Positions 33,217 through 43,599 of a stretch of DNA of 64,000 nucleotides are shown here, piece after piece (position 1 is the first letter of the stretch; every line of letters starts with the position of its first letter). Source of the DNA: Ahaetulla prasina (taxonomy: Eukaryota; Chordata; Lepidosauria; Squamata; Colubridae); NCBI RefSeq assembly GCF_028640845.1, contig NC_080546.1, positions 72,335,051 through 72,399,050 of the forward strand. The letters are read 5' to 3'. The translations under genes were made by a program, and so were the position numbers. The notes under the pieces are model-generated. The model had not been told where the DNA came from, ran no database searches, and was given only the letters and a program-made list of their open reading frames with translations.

Positions 33217-33885
33217 TTTTGTTGTTAGTTGTTAGTTGCGAAGTCATCCATCATGACCCCATGGACAATGTTCCTCCAGGCCTTCCTGTCCTCTACCATC
33301 CTCTGGAGTCCATTTAAACTCACGCCTACTGCTTCAGTGACTCCATCCAGCCACCTCATTCTCTGTCATCCTTTTCTTCTTTTGCCTTCAATCTTTCCCA
33401 GCATTAGGCTCTTCTCCAGTGAGTCCTTCCTTCTCATTAGGTGGCCAGAGTACTTGAGTTTCATCTTCAGGATCTGGCCTTCTAAAGAGCAGTCAGGGTT
33501 GATCTCCTCTAGGACTGACTTGTTTGTTCGCCTTGCAGTCCAAGGGACTCACAGGAGTCTTCCAGCACCAGAGTTCAAAGGCCTCCATTCTTCGGCGCTC
33601 AGCCTTTCTTATGGTCCAACTTTCACAGCCATACATTGCAACTGGGAAAACCATAGCCTTGACTATATGCACTTTTGTTGGCAGGGTGATGTCTCCGCTT
33701 TAAGTATGCTCTCTAGATTTGCCATAGCTTTCCTCCCCAGGAGCAAGCGTCTTTTAATTTTTTGGCTGCAATCCCCATCTGCAGTGATCTTAGAGCCCAG
33801 GAAAATAAAATCTGTCACTGCCTCCATTTCTTCCCCATCTATTTGCCAGGAATTGAGAGGGCTGGATGCCATGATCTTAGTTTTC
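33217..33885 (-). mobile_element. BovB LINE, 3' part (split by L1)
   Basis: The minus strand encodes KIMASSPLNSWQIDGEE, TDFIFLGSKITADGDC and RRLLLGRKAMANL, and, after a frame break, the C-terminal sequence also seen at 26,978-27,505. The 5' part of the same copy resumes at 35,064 beyond an L1 insertion. The 343-codon plus-strand ORF across this region is antisense. Confidence 0.9.
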
Positions 33886-35063
33886 TTTTTTTTAATTGAA
33901 AAAGTTTTACAAAAAAAAATTTTCAGCAATTATCCCCCCCACCTCCCTCCCCCCTCCCTCCTCTCCTCTCCCCCCTCCCCCCTCCCCTTGACCCTTCCCC
34001 CCACCCCCACTCCCGAGACTTCCCAGAGCAAAATACAGGGTATTACATCTAACAATCATAAGCTAAAATACAATAAACCATCACCCATAACTTCTCCTTT
34101 CCCCTTTGCAACCTTAACTCCACTTTCCCATTTAAACAAATACACTAATACAGTACAATTCCTACAATCACTCATAAACTATTTGATACTTTTTAGTCTG
34201 ATATTTGTTTTGAATATAATCAATCCAACTTCTCCATTTCAATATATATCTTTCTTGTGAATAGTCTTTCAAATACGCTGAGATTTTTGCCATTTCTGCT
34301 AAGTTCGATATTTTAAGTGTCCATTCTTCAATTGTAGGCAAATCTTTCTTCCAATATTGCGCAACCAATAATCTTGCTGCTGATATTAAATTTAAAATCA
34401 GTTTAGTCTCTATTACAGTCTGTAATTATACCCCCTCTTTCACGTATATCTTGCATTATTTTTAACTTTATTCTCGGTTTTTTACCCATCCAAATAAAAT
34501 TATTAATCCCTTTCTGCCACTCCTGCAAATTTGCATCCTTTTTAAGTACTGGTATCATTTGAAACAAAAATAAAAACCTAGGCAAAACATTCATTTTTAT
34601 TGCTGCTATTCTTCCCGACAAGGATAATTGTAACTTCTTCCAATTCTCCATTTCCTTCTGTATTTTCTGCCACAAGGCTTCATAATTATTTTTATATAAT
34701 TTCGCATTTGAAGCTGTAATATATATTCCTAAGTATTTAACCTTTTTTACTATTTCATATCCAGTTACTCTTTCTAATTTTTCTTTTTGGTGTGTATTCA
34801 TATTCTTAGTTATCATCTTAGTCTTCTGTTGGTTCTGTTGGTTCACTTTAAATCCAGATACCTTACCATATTGATCAATTATATCCTTCAAATATGTAGC
34901 TGAATGAATAGGTTGAGATAAAGTAACAACCAAGTCATCTGCAAACGCTCTTAGCCTATAATCTTGAGGTCTAATTTTTATTCCTTTTATTTGATTTGAA
35001 CCACGTATTTTATTCAATAAAATGTCTAAAGTCAATATAAACAGTAATGGAGACAAGGGACAA
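33886..35063 (-). mobile_element. L1-type LINE 3' end inserted in BovB
   Basis: The minus frame 34,403-35,056 begins SPLLFILTLDILL, has the RT motif FADDLVV, then LSLSGRIAAIKMNVLPRFLFLFQ and NNFIWMGKKPRI. The C-terminal part continues at 34,368-34,168 (WKKDLPTIEEWTLK, KWRSWIDYIQ). The 3' UTR contains a polypyrimidine/G-rich tract (about 33,931-34,015) and an A-tail (poly T in plus). It is 5'-truncated within the RT. Confidence 0.92.
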
Positions 35064-35455
35064 GAGGCTTTTTAGTTCCTCTTCACTTTCTACCGTTAGA
35101 GTGGTATCATCTGTACTCACTGTATCTGAAGTTGTTGATATTTCTCCCGGCAATCTTAATTCCAACTTTTGATTCATCTACCCCCGCCTTTCTCATGATG
35201 TATTCTGCATATAAGTTAAATAGGCAGGGCGGTAATACACATCCTTGCCAGACTCCTTTCCCAATTTTGAACCAATTAGTGGGTCTGCGTCCAATTCTCA
35301 CTGTTGCTTCTTGACCTGCATTACTTACACTTATTATCTCTGATTCTTCAAATATATTCTCTAAAGCCTTTGGTTTTATTAAAGTCTTTGATTTAATTTC
35401 ATCTTTGTCCACATCCATAACCAGTACTTGGTTTTGTATCAGAGATGCCATTAAG
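35064..35455 (-). mobile_element. BovB LINE, RT part (split by L1)
   Basis: The minus frame encodes RRPTNWFKIGKGVWQGCVLPPCLFNLYAEYI, then GIKIAGRNINNFRYS, then VESEEELKSL before the L1. RQGC is changed to WQGC, and the YADD block reads RYSEYR, so the catalytic motif is lost. Confidence 0.88.
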
Positions 35456-35829
35456 AAAGTGTCCTGTGATATGTCTCATCCCTTAGAGGGTTGTGGCCCA
35501 TTACTGGATCGTGGTCTATTTGGAACTGGGCCATGTAAATGGCAGGCTGGCATGCACATGTATGTATTTGCAACTCAACTTATGTAAGTAAAGCTATGCA
35601 TACATGTGCATGTATACCTACAAATGGCTCATGCGGCCCTGTTCCCCTCTCACCCCCAGCTGGGCCACCAAGCCACAAAGGGTGGGAACCACTACCTTAG
35701 AGATTGAGGTTTTGGGGGCAAAGCTAGTAGACAGCAGTGCTTTTTTGAATCAGTATGAGATGGAAGAATTTTATTTTCTAGAGTGGCCCTAGTCCTTTAT
35801 TTGCTTGGCATTATGGAAAAATTAATAGG

Positions 35830-36184
35830 GACATGATGGTCAGGGGCTAAGACGCTGAGCTTGTCGATCGAAAGGTCGGCAGTCCAGCGGTTCGAATCCC
35901 TAGTGCTGCCATGTAATGGGGTGAGCTCCCATTACTTGTCCCAGCTTCTGCCAACCTAACAGTTCGAAAGTACGTAAAAAATGAAAGTAGAAAAAATAGG
36001 GACCTCCTTTGGTGGGAAGTTAACAGCGTTCCATGCACCTTTGGCATTGACTCATGCTGGCCCCATGACCACGGAGACATCTTTGGACAGTGCTGGCTCT
36101 GCAGCTTTGAAATGGAGATGAGCACTGCCCCCTAGAGTCGGGAACGACTAGCACGTATGTACGAGGGGAACCTTTACCTTTACC
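35830..36184 (+). mobile_element. Sauria-type SINE, best-preserved copy
   Basis: 355 bp. Head GGCTAAGACGCTGAGC, B box GGTTCGAATCCC, tail GTACGAGGGGAACC and TTTACC repeats. Direct repeats of about 18 bp, TATGGAAAAATTAATAGG (35,812-35,829) and TATGGAAAATTAAAATAGG (36,185-36,203), differ by small indels only. Near-intact pol III-type boxes are present. Confidence 0.94.
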
Positions 36185-36204
36185 TATGGAAAATTAAAAT
36201 AGGA

Positions 36205-37490
36205 TCCCCTTGATTCAACCACCCATTATAGTTGCATTGAACTTGGTTTGCCTTTCAACATTATTTTTACAAGGCAGAGTAGAATTAGAGAAGAGATAAC
36301 TGACTTATACTGCGTTAGATCATTGGTCCACCTGCCATAGCATTCTATATCCATATAATATTTTCAAAGAAATCATTTTTAAGACTTCACTGGAATTGTT
36401 GAATGCAACTGGGACTTTCAATATGAAGCATGATGTACTGTGTTTATGCCTCCTTCTAATTTAAGACAACTTCTTATGTTCAAGATACATGATATTTACA
36501 GTTCTTTGAAACTGTATACTAAAGGGAATACAGTTCAATTCCCTTTAGTATTAGATGTTTAGATATGTCTGCAATTGTTAACCACTGTCACTCTCTTTAA
36601 GATGTTTCTGTAGTTTTATAATATTTTTTTAAAAAAATTATCTATGCTAACAAAAGGCAGTTATGAGATCACAGTCTTATTTTGAGCAGAGCCTGTCAAA
36701 TTAAACAATTTTAAATAGATGATAAAGTGTCTACAGGTAAGCACAATGATTTTTTCTTAGAACCAAAATAATGTTAGGCTCCTTCCTAAAGCTTGCTAAG
36801 AAGAAACAAAGAGGCAAGCAAAAAATGTTATTTCTTCAGACCCATTTTTTAAATAAAAAATATAGTGTACAATTAGTATATTCTGTTTTTATTAAAATTG
36901 TTGTATGTGTCTTCCAGGTATTGCCTAATAAGAAAATGAAGAAAGAAAGTTTTAAGGTACGCTGGTTCCTAGGGGTAGACACAACAACACAACTATAAAT
37001 AAGCCAGACAACTGTGATTCCTGCATGTGCTTTCTTTAGAAGACAGAAATTGTAGGTAGCTTCCTGTCATATTCCCCAAGCAACAACATAGTGGAAGCAC
37101 TGAAAATTATTATCAATCACTAGGCCAGATTTCCTCCCTCCCTCCCTTTCATTTGGTGTAATTGAGTCTGATGGATTTATTAAATGAATGAAAACTAGCT
37201 TGGTTTATGAATCCAGAGATTAAGTCAGCTAGTCTGGAGAACTACATGGAAGATTATAGAATTCACAGTATATGTTGCATGTTGAAATGTTCTCACCATT
37301 CAAAAAATAACTCCTGGCATGTTAAAAAAAAAGGTGTATCAGAAAGAAAAATAAGCTAAGCTAGTACCATTCACTTTTAGAAAGCAGAATGTCTTTAAGA
37401 TAGTGAACATTAAGTTACAGTACTTCCTTGTTCACTCAGAAGTAGCAATGTTTGCTAGTCCTGAAAGAACTTATTTTTTTAGAATCCTTT
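36205..37490. other. no gene or repeat family recognised
   Basis: A 75-codon frame at 36,771-36,998 has no known motif. Otherwise nothing. Confidence 0.4.
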
Positions 37491-37502
37491 TAGTCAAAAG
37501 GA

Positions 37503-37609
37503 GCTTAAATGGACTCCAGAAGATGGTAGAGGACAGGAAGGCCTGGAGGAACATTGTCCATCGGGTTGCGAAGGGTCGGACATGACTTCGTAACTAACAA
37601 CAACAACAA
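37503..37609 (+). mobile_element. 107-bp BovB 3'-end insertion with TSD
   Basis: GATGGTAGAGGACAGGAAGG, GGGTTGCGAAGGGTCGGACA and the AACAACAACAA tail are the extreme 3' end of BovB. AGTCAAAAGGA flanks it at 37,492-37,502 and 37,610-37,620 (11 of 11). Confidence 0.9.
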
Positions 37610-38237
37610 AGTCAAAAGGACTTTGGTAGTTGAAGAGAGGTAGTAATTTGGAAATTGCTCATAAATAGAAAATGATAGTTCTTCTTTGGGAAGATTTTAG
37701 ATGTCCCTATGCAACACAAATGGATTACATTATTGAGAGCTAGTCTATGTTGCTAATTACTTTCTGATGGCAAACAACAGTTTCATCAACGCCATTCCTT
37801 ATATGTTCCCTGCTGATATTTCACAAGTTAGTGAAGACAGCATTTTTGAACTGAAAGTTTGGTGATTGTTATCATTGCTTTTGTTGACTTATGGTGGACA
37901 TATTACTGACTTGGCGCTAAAAGTTGCTGATATCTCAGTTCTTTATATTACCATTGTAAATTATCCAAATCATGAGCTGGGGAGTATATGAGCATTGTAA
38001 GTAAATAATAATAATAATAATACTGACATTTCATGGATAAATGTTTGATTTCTAGCATTATCAGCTTTAGTACATTAAAAAGTGCCAGCTTCCTATTTAC
38101 TTAGACAGTCAAAACTAAACTAAACTTTTGCAAAAATGATGTCATTATTGCAAAAAATATGAAAAAAGTTGATTTGAATTGTCAGAATGTGACAATTCAA
38201 AAGGCCCAAATCTCATAGGTTGGGATATCCCTTAGTG

Positions 38238-38290
38238 CAGGGGTCTCCAACCTTGGTCCCTTTAAGACTTGTGGACTTCAACTCCCAGAG
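38238..38290. mobile_element. hAT-like left-end fragment
   Basis: CAGGGGTCTCCAACCTTGG followed by GTGGACTTCAACTCCCAGA matches the terminus of the element at 53,879-54,013. The rest is replaced by CR1 sequence. Confidence 0.6.
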
Positions 38291-38645
38291 CCCCTCAAAT
38301 ACTGGAATACTGCTATCATGTCACCCCTAATTCTTCTTTTCTTTAGACTAGCCAGACCCAAAACCTGCAGCCGTTTTTCATGTAATTTAGTCTCCAGGCC
38401 TTTGATCATCTTAGTTGCTCTTCTCTGAACTTTTTTGAAAGTCTCAACATCTTTTTTGTAGTATGATGACCAAAATTGATTGCGGTATCCTAGGTGTGGT
38501 CTTACGAGAGTTTTGTAAAGCGGCACTAATACTTCACATGATCTTGATTCTATGTTTATACAACCCAGGATTAGTTTTTTTGGGTGGCGGCTGCACATTG
38601 CTGGCTCATATTCAAACGATCATCCACTAGGACACTGTGCATAGA
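38284..38645 (-). mobile_element. CR1 LINE ORF2 C-terminal fragment
   Basis: The minus strand encodes LVPLYKTLVRPHLGYRNQFWSS, KKVQRRATKMIKGLE and LGLASLKKRRIRGDMIAVFQYL, the thumb-to-C-terminal region of CR1 ORF2. 5'-truncated and without the 3' UTR. Confidence 0.82.
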
Positions 38646-38659
38646 AAATAATATGGAAT

Positions 38660-40490
38660 TCTGGAGAAGGCCTCCCCTGAAGCTTTACTTCTCTTGTGGA
38701 ATTGCACTCCTTCCAGAATTTATATCCCCCATAAGAGGCACCGGCTCTTACTTTGGTGGGGTGAAGCCACAGGTGTTGCGCCACTACAGGAGATGTTGAC
38801 CGGGGCAGTGCTGCCGGACCAGCAGATGGGTGGAAGGACACCCCCAATGCTGCAAGTCTGTGAAAAAGCAGTGAAGTCCTGTTTATCTAGCAGCCTTGGG
38901 GCTGAGTAATTTATAACACAGATTCTTGTTACATGTCATTGTTTGTTCCCAGATGCAAAAGTTTCTAAAGCAAATGACAAACAAGGAAGCCTGTAAAAAA
39001 TGTAGCCTGGGTTGGAGATGCTATTTGTCAGCGTTAATGTTGTTTCCAGTCACTATATGATTAGCTTCAAGTGAGCACAGGATGAATCAACCATGAAGAA
39101 CGTAGCTAGGTATTTTATGAGACTGATTTTAAATTACTAATAATATAGTGTAATATAACTCAGTTTTCATAAGCGTGTCTGTCTAATTTGTAAATACTTT
39201 ATTTTATTCAAATAATAATGTATTATTTCTCTTGGAACTAGAAGTCTTCCCTTTATTACTGGTTTTATTTTTTTATGACAACCCAGGAAGGAATAACTAG
39301 CCCACCTCCATCTAATGAAGAACTTGAAGGGAAAGCATTTCCTTATCTCAGGCAGCAAATGTCTGGAGCCAGCTTCGCCTTTGTATCTGTGAGTGAGCTT
39401 GAGTGTTTCTATGCATTTTTAATGTTCCAATCCCAGTGTGTTTTATGCCAGAACTTGTGAAGTGATTTGTGTATGCATTTTTTAAATGTTTTCTCTCCTA
39501 AGCTAAAAGTTAATCTTTTGCTACCAGGAAAGTATAGAATGCCTACACTAAAATATATAGTTTAAATATTTCTGAACTATTGCTGTAACATACATCTCAG
39601 AACAAAAGAGGGAAAGCGAGAGAAATCATCAAGCTTTGGAAACAGTAGTAGATATTTTCTACAGCTTACTCAACTTTTATTCTGCCCTGTTACTGAATTA
39701 GATGAATTGATAACTGTACTTTGATGTTGTAAAGTATCAATATAAAATCACATAAAAGTGTTGATAGGGCACCAGATCAATGAGATGCCTGGATTAATCT
39801 CCATATTTTTACTGAATAATGTAAAATGTATAATAATGTAAAATGATACAAATGTAATGAAAGAAATTTGAATTTTGATTAGGGATTTTGAACAATTATT
39901 CATTTAGGCACACATATATTCATTTAAACTAGACAAGGGTAATTTTGTTCAATTCCCTTTTACTATGTTTTTGAACAACTTTCTTTTTAACTTTAAAATA
40001 GTCTTAACCTTGATATCACTGCAATATGAAAATATAATGACTTTTCCTCAAACTACTCAGTGAAGGGTGAAAAGTATGCAATTTTATGGTGTCATCCAAT
40101 TAATGATATGGTAAAAAGATATAACCACTCTAATGCAGTGATATTCTCCATTATTTCAGTTTTCATTCTGTGCTATGTAATTATCAACTTCAAAGAATGG
40201 AAAATTGCAATAACTTTCAGACAAAATTATATTATTTCAAAATGCAGTTACTTAAAACTAGATGAGGAAACTAATAATATCAGTATGGCCTTTTTTATAA
40301 GGAAGGATAGTGGGAAAATTCCCAATTTCTTCAAGTTTTGATTGGCTGATTATGTGTTGTCAAATTAGTGTTGACTCTTAGTGATCACAGATATAGATTT
40401 TCTCCAATCTATCAATCTGTTCATTTGGTCCTTCAGATTTTCCAATGGTGCACTTACCATCACTAAAATCATCCATCAAACCTATCAAAG
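38660..40490. other. no gene recognised
   Basis: 38,660-38,910 is somewhat GC-richer, with overlapping short ORFs lacking known motifs, possibly an old repeat. The remainder is AT-rich with nothing supportable. Confidence 0.4.
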
Positions 40491-40494
40491 TTTT

Positions 40495-40545
40495 CTCTAC
40501 CCGGGCAGCAGAACCGGTCCGAACCAGTAGCATTTCATCTCTGGA
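40495..40545. mobile_element. hAT right-end fragment
   Basis: GAACCGGTCCGAACCAGTAGC then ATTTCATCTCTG resembles the right ends at 16,874 and 28,452. No left end is nearby. Confidence 0.5.
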
Positions 40546-40848
40546 ACACTGCTATCATGTCACCTCTAGTCCTTCTTTTCATTAGACTAGACAAGCCCAA
40601 TTCTTGCAATTGTTGTCATATGTGTTAGCCTACAGCCCCCTAATCAACTTTGCTGCTCTTTTCTGCACTCTTTCCAGAGTCTCTAGTCTATACCTTTTGG
40701 TGACCAAAATTGGATGCAGTATTCTAAGTATGCTCTTACTAAGGTTTTATGAAGCAGTACTAATACTTCAAATGATCGTGATCCTATCCCTCTGTTAATG
40801 CAACCTAGGACTGTGCTGGCTTATTTGGCAAACTGCTGGATTATATTT
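40546..40848 (-). mobile_element. CR1 LINE internal fragment
   Basis: Antisense of the same ORF2 block as 38,284-38,645 (CTGCTATCATGTCACCTCTAG, GACCAAAATTGGATGCAG). Frames are broken. Confidence 0.7.
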
Positions 40849-41060
40849 AACATAACATAACATAACATAACATCAGAGTTGGAAGGGACCTTGGAGGCCT
40901 TCTAGTCCAACCCCCTGCCCAGGCAGGAAACCCTACACCATCTCAGTCAGATGGTTATCCAACATTTTCTTAAAAATTTCCAGTGTTGGAGCATTCACAA
41001 CTTCTGCAGGCAAGTCGTTCCACTGATTAATTGTTCTAACTGTCAGGAAATTTCTTTAAG
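40849..41060 (-). mobile_element. CR1 LINE 3' end with (CATAA)n tail
   Basis: The TAACA/CATAA repeat, then GAGTTGGAAGGGACCTTGG and CTAGTCCAACCCCCTGCCC, then GTCGTTCCACTGATTAATTG. This is the classic CR1 3' region. It is a separate insertion from the fragment to its left, because the order is wrong for one copy. Confidence 0.9.
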
Positions 41061-41314
41061 TATCATATCTTAAAACCAAGCCCAACTATAGTGGTACTGA
41101 GTAGTTTTAATTACAGATAAAATGGGAAATAAGCATTAATTTATAAAATGTTTCCATATCCTAAGTCCAGGTTAATAGCTAAGGCTGGAAAAATTAAGAT
41201 GCAAAGATGTTGAGTCCTGCTACCCATATTAATAGGGATAGCTGTCAATGCTAATGAATAATAAATATCAAATTTTAACCATTAATACTTCTAGGTCTCT
41301 TACTTTACTAAAGA

Positions 41315-41316
<2 letters not shown>

Positions 41317-41354
<38 letters not shown>
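41317..41354. repeat. (GTT)n microsatellite
   Basis: About 12 GTT units. Confidence 0.9.
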
Positions 41355-41384
41355 ACTATCTCTTTTATTGTTAAGTTTGTACCC

Positions 41385-41598
41385 TATGTGTTAAATTTGT
41401 ACCCTATGACTATCATTAAGTGTTGTAAGAGTTGTACCTTGATGAAGGTATCTTTTCTTTTATGTACACTGAGAGCATATGCACCAAGACAAATTCCTTG
41501 TGTGTCCAATCACACTTGGCCAATAAAAAATTCTATTCTATTCTATTCTATTCTATTCTATTCTATTCTATTCTATTCTATTCTATTCTATTCTATTC
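41385..41598 (+). mobile_element. CR1/L3-type LINE 3' UTR with (ATTCT)n tail
   Basis: GTACCCTATGACTATCATTAAG, then TGTGTCCAATCACACTTGG and CCAATAAAAA, followed by about 68 bp of ATTCT repeats. Same 3' end as 48,170-48,352. Confidence 0.85.
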
Positions 41599-41695
41599 AT
41601 TAAACATGAAACTCAGTCAATGAAAAATGGATCACAAATACCATTGACTGGTGCATTTTTTAATGTTCAGTTGACTGAGTTTCATGCTTAATGAC
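41598..41695. mobile_element. inverted pair of R2/R4-type LINE 3' ends
   Basis: 41,598-41,629 is the reverse complement of the 3' end (CATTAAACATGAAACTCAG), and 41,654-41,693 is the forward 3' end (CTGAGTTTCATGCTTAATG), making a hairpin with a 24-nt loop. Confidence 0.65.
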
Positions 41696-41703
41696 TAAGG
41701 AAA

Positions 41704-41705
<2 letters not shown>

Positions 41706-41789
<84 letters not shown>

Positions 41790-41790
41790 C
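41706..41790. repeat. (ATA)n(ACA)n microsatellite
   Basis: About 43 bp of AAT units followed by about 40 bp of CAA units. It lies between the inverted 3' ends and the next R2/R4-type copy. Confidence 0.92.
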
Positions 41791-41795
41791 ATCAC

Positions 41796-42456
41796 AACAC
41801 AGTTGCTCAGATGGTCCACTAGAACTTGTGTCACAACTACCATCTGCCTGTAACAAAGAACTGGTGGGATCATAAACCTGAAAAAGTGATTGAAAATGAG
41901 CATGCAAAACTACTGTGGGATTTCCGAATACAGACTGATAAAGTTTTGGAACACAATACCCCAGATATCACGATTGTGGAAAAGAAAAAAGTGTGGATAG
42001 TCGACATTGCTATATCTGGTGACAGCAGAATTGATGAGAAACAACTTGAAAAAGTCACTAGATATCAATATTTGAGAATCGAATTTATTTATTTATTTAT
42101 TTATTTATTCAAATTTATATACCGCCCTATCTCCCGAAGGACTCAGGGCGGTGAATTCCAGAGACTCTGGCATAAACCAGTACAGGTGGTTCCAGTGGTA
42201 CTCGGCACACTGAGAGTTGTGCCTAAAGACCTAGGCAAGCACTTAAAAGCAATTGGCACTGACAAGTTCACCATTGGTCAGCTGCAGAAGGCCACCTTAC
42301 TGGGATCTGTTCGCATAATTCATCGATACATCACGCAGTCCTAAACGCTTGGGAAGTGTTCGACTAGTGATCTGTGATATGAAATCCAGCGTAGTTATCT
42401 CGTTTGCTGTATGTACTTTCATTTTGTGTAAATAAAATAATAATAATAGTAATAAT
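41796..42456 (+). mobile_element. R2/R4-type LINE 3' end, ORF carrying a 67-bp L2 tail
   Basis: The frame 41,826-42,344 encodes NWWDHKPEKVIENEHAK, LLWDFRIQTD, PDITIVEKKKVWIVDIAI and EKQLEKVTRYQY, then the L2 insert, then LWHKPVQVVPVVLGTLR and LLGSVRIIHRYITQS and a stop. PD...D with the following EK/Y motif fits a restriction-like endonuclease. The 3' UTR ends in an (AAT)n tail. It differs from the other three copies at many residues, so it is a separate subfamily. Confidence 0.68.
42086..42152 (-). mobile_element. 67-bp L2 3'-tail insertion with GAATT TSD
   Basis: Only the TTTA tail, a short AT linker and the complete hairpin ACCGCCCT...AGGGCGGT are present. GAATT flanks at 42,081-42,085 and 42,153-42,157. 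Insert plus duplication is 72 bp, 24 codons, and the host ORF stays open. Confidence 0.85.
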
Positions 42457-43448
42457 AATTGCTGCAGGCTGTAAAAACAGAACATTATAAAAACAACAGA
42501 AACAAAGGCAGAATATAAGGAAAAACAGCTGGATGACAAATTAAATAGATGGAAAACCAAATCTTTGCATGGACAGCACTTGAAAAACATTGAAGGAAAA
42601 TGTGATTATAACTTGACATGGACATGGCTTAAGATGGGAACCATCAAGTAAGAAACGGAAGGTTTAATACTCGCTGCTCAAGAACAAGCACTACAAACTA
42701 ATGCCATGAAAGCAAAGATACAAAAATCCACCGACAATCCAAACTGCTGACTTTGCAACAACAAAGTCGAAACTGTTTCACATTTAATATGTGAAGGCAG
42801 CAAAATCGCACAAACTGATTACCAATTGCGCTACCATGGCAATTATTATTTATTTTATTTATTTTCCGTAGTGGTCATTATGTAAAAAATACAACCTGCC
42901 TGTATCCAAAAAGTCATGGGAACATAAAATGGAAAAAGTTATAGAAAATGAGAAGGAGAAGATCTTGTGGGACTTTCGAATACAGACGGATCATCACTTG
43001 GAACACAACACACTAGATATCACAGTTATGGAAAACCGAAACGTACAATTTATTGACATTGTGGTACCAGGAGATGCCAGAGTTGAAGAAAAAGAACTGG
43101 AAAAAATCATGAAATATCACAACCTGGCCTTCGAAATTACATGGCTATGGATGAAACATGTAACAATGATACCCATTGTCATCGGGGCACTTGGTACTAT
43201 GTCCAAGAATTTTATAAGATACATCAATAAATTGCAGCTTCCTGCAATAACACCAGCAGAACTGCAAAAAACTGCGCTACTTGGAACATCATATATCTTA
43301 AGAAGGTACTTGGTTGATACCTAGGATGCTGGCAGCAACCCATATCAACCATCAGCACCAGCCAATGGTATTTGTGATGCCTTTTTGAATGTTCAGCTGA
43401 CTGAGTTTCATGTTTAATGAATAAAGATAAATAATAATAATGATGATG
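42457..43448 (+). mobile_element. fourth R2/R4-type LINE copy
   Basis: The upstream part (42,520-42,830) reads LILAAQEQALQTNAMK and a zinc-knuckle-like C(X)2C...ETVSHLICEG block with a frame break. The frame 42,929-43,324 then encodes KILWDFRIQTDHHLEHN, LDITVMENRNVQFIDIVVPGD and IPIVIGALGTMSKNF, ending RRYLVDT and a stop. The tail is AATAATGATGATGATG. The order of CCHC motif then restriction-like nuclease supports the R2/R4 type. PD is changed to LD here. Confidence 0.66.
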
Positions 43449-43599
43449 ATGTCTTTAGTAATGATGATGATGATGTCTTGTTTTGCTGTTGTTTAATGTA
43501 TGATGAGAACATGACAGAAGTAAACATATACACACAATCCACATGTTTATATACAAAACTGTTTTGGGGATATGGAAATTGTCTCATAACTGGATGTCC

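Noticed and set aside
33229..34260. 343-codon plus-strand ORF, the longest in the window
   Set aside because: It runs antisense through the BovB and L1 insertions. The opposite strand carries the recognisable LINE protein.
17131..36184. tRNA genes at the Sauria SINE heads (17,480; 18,531; 30,331; 35,830)
   Set aside because: The A and B boxes belong to SINEs with 3' tails and target duplications. No cloverleaf-forming functional tRNA was evident.
40849..40873. CATAA direct repeats as a possible CRISPR-like or regulatory array
   Set aside because: A short tail repeat of a CR1 LINE. No spacers.
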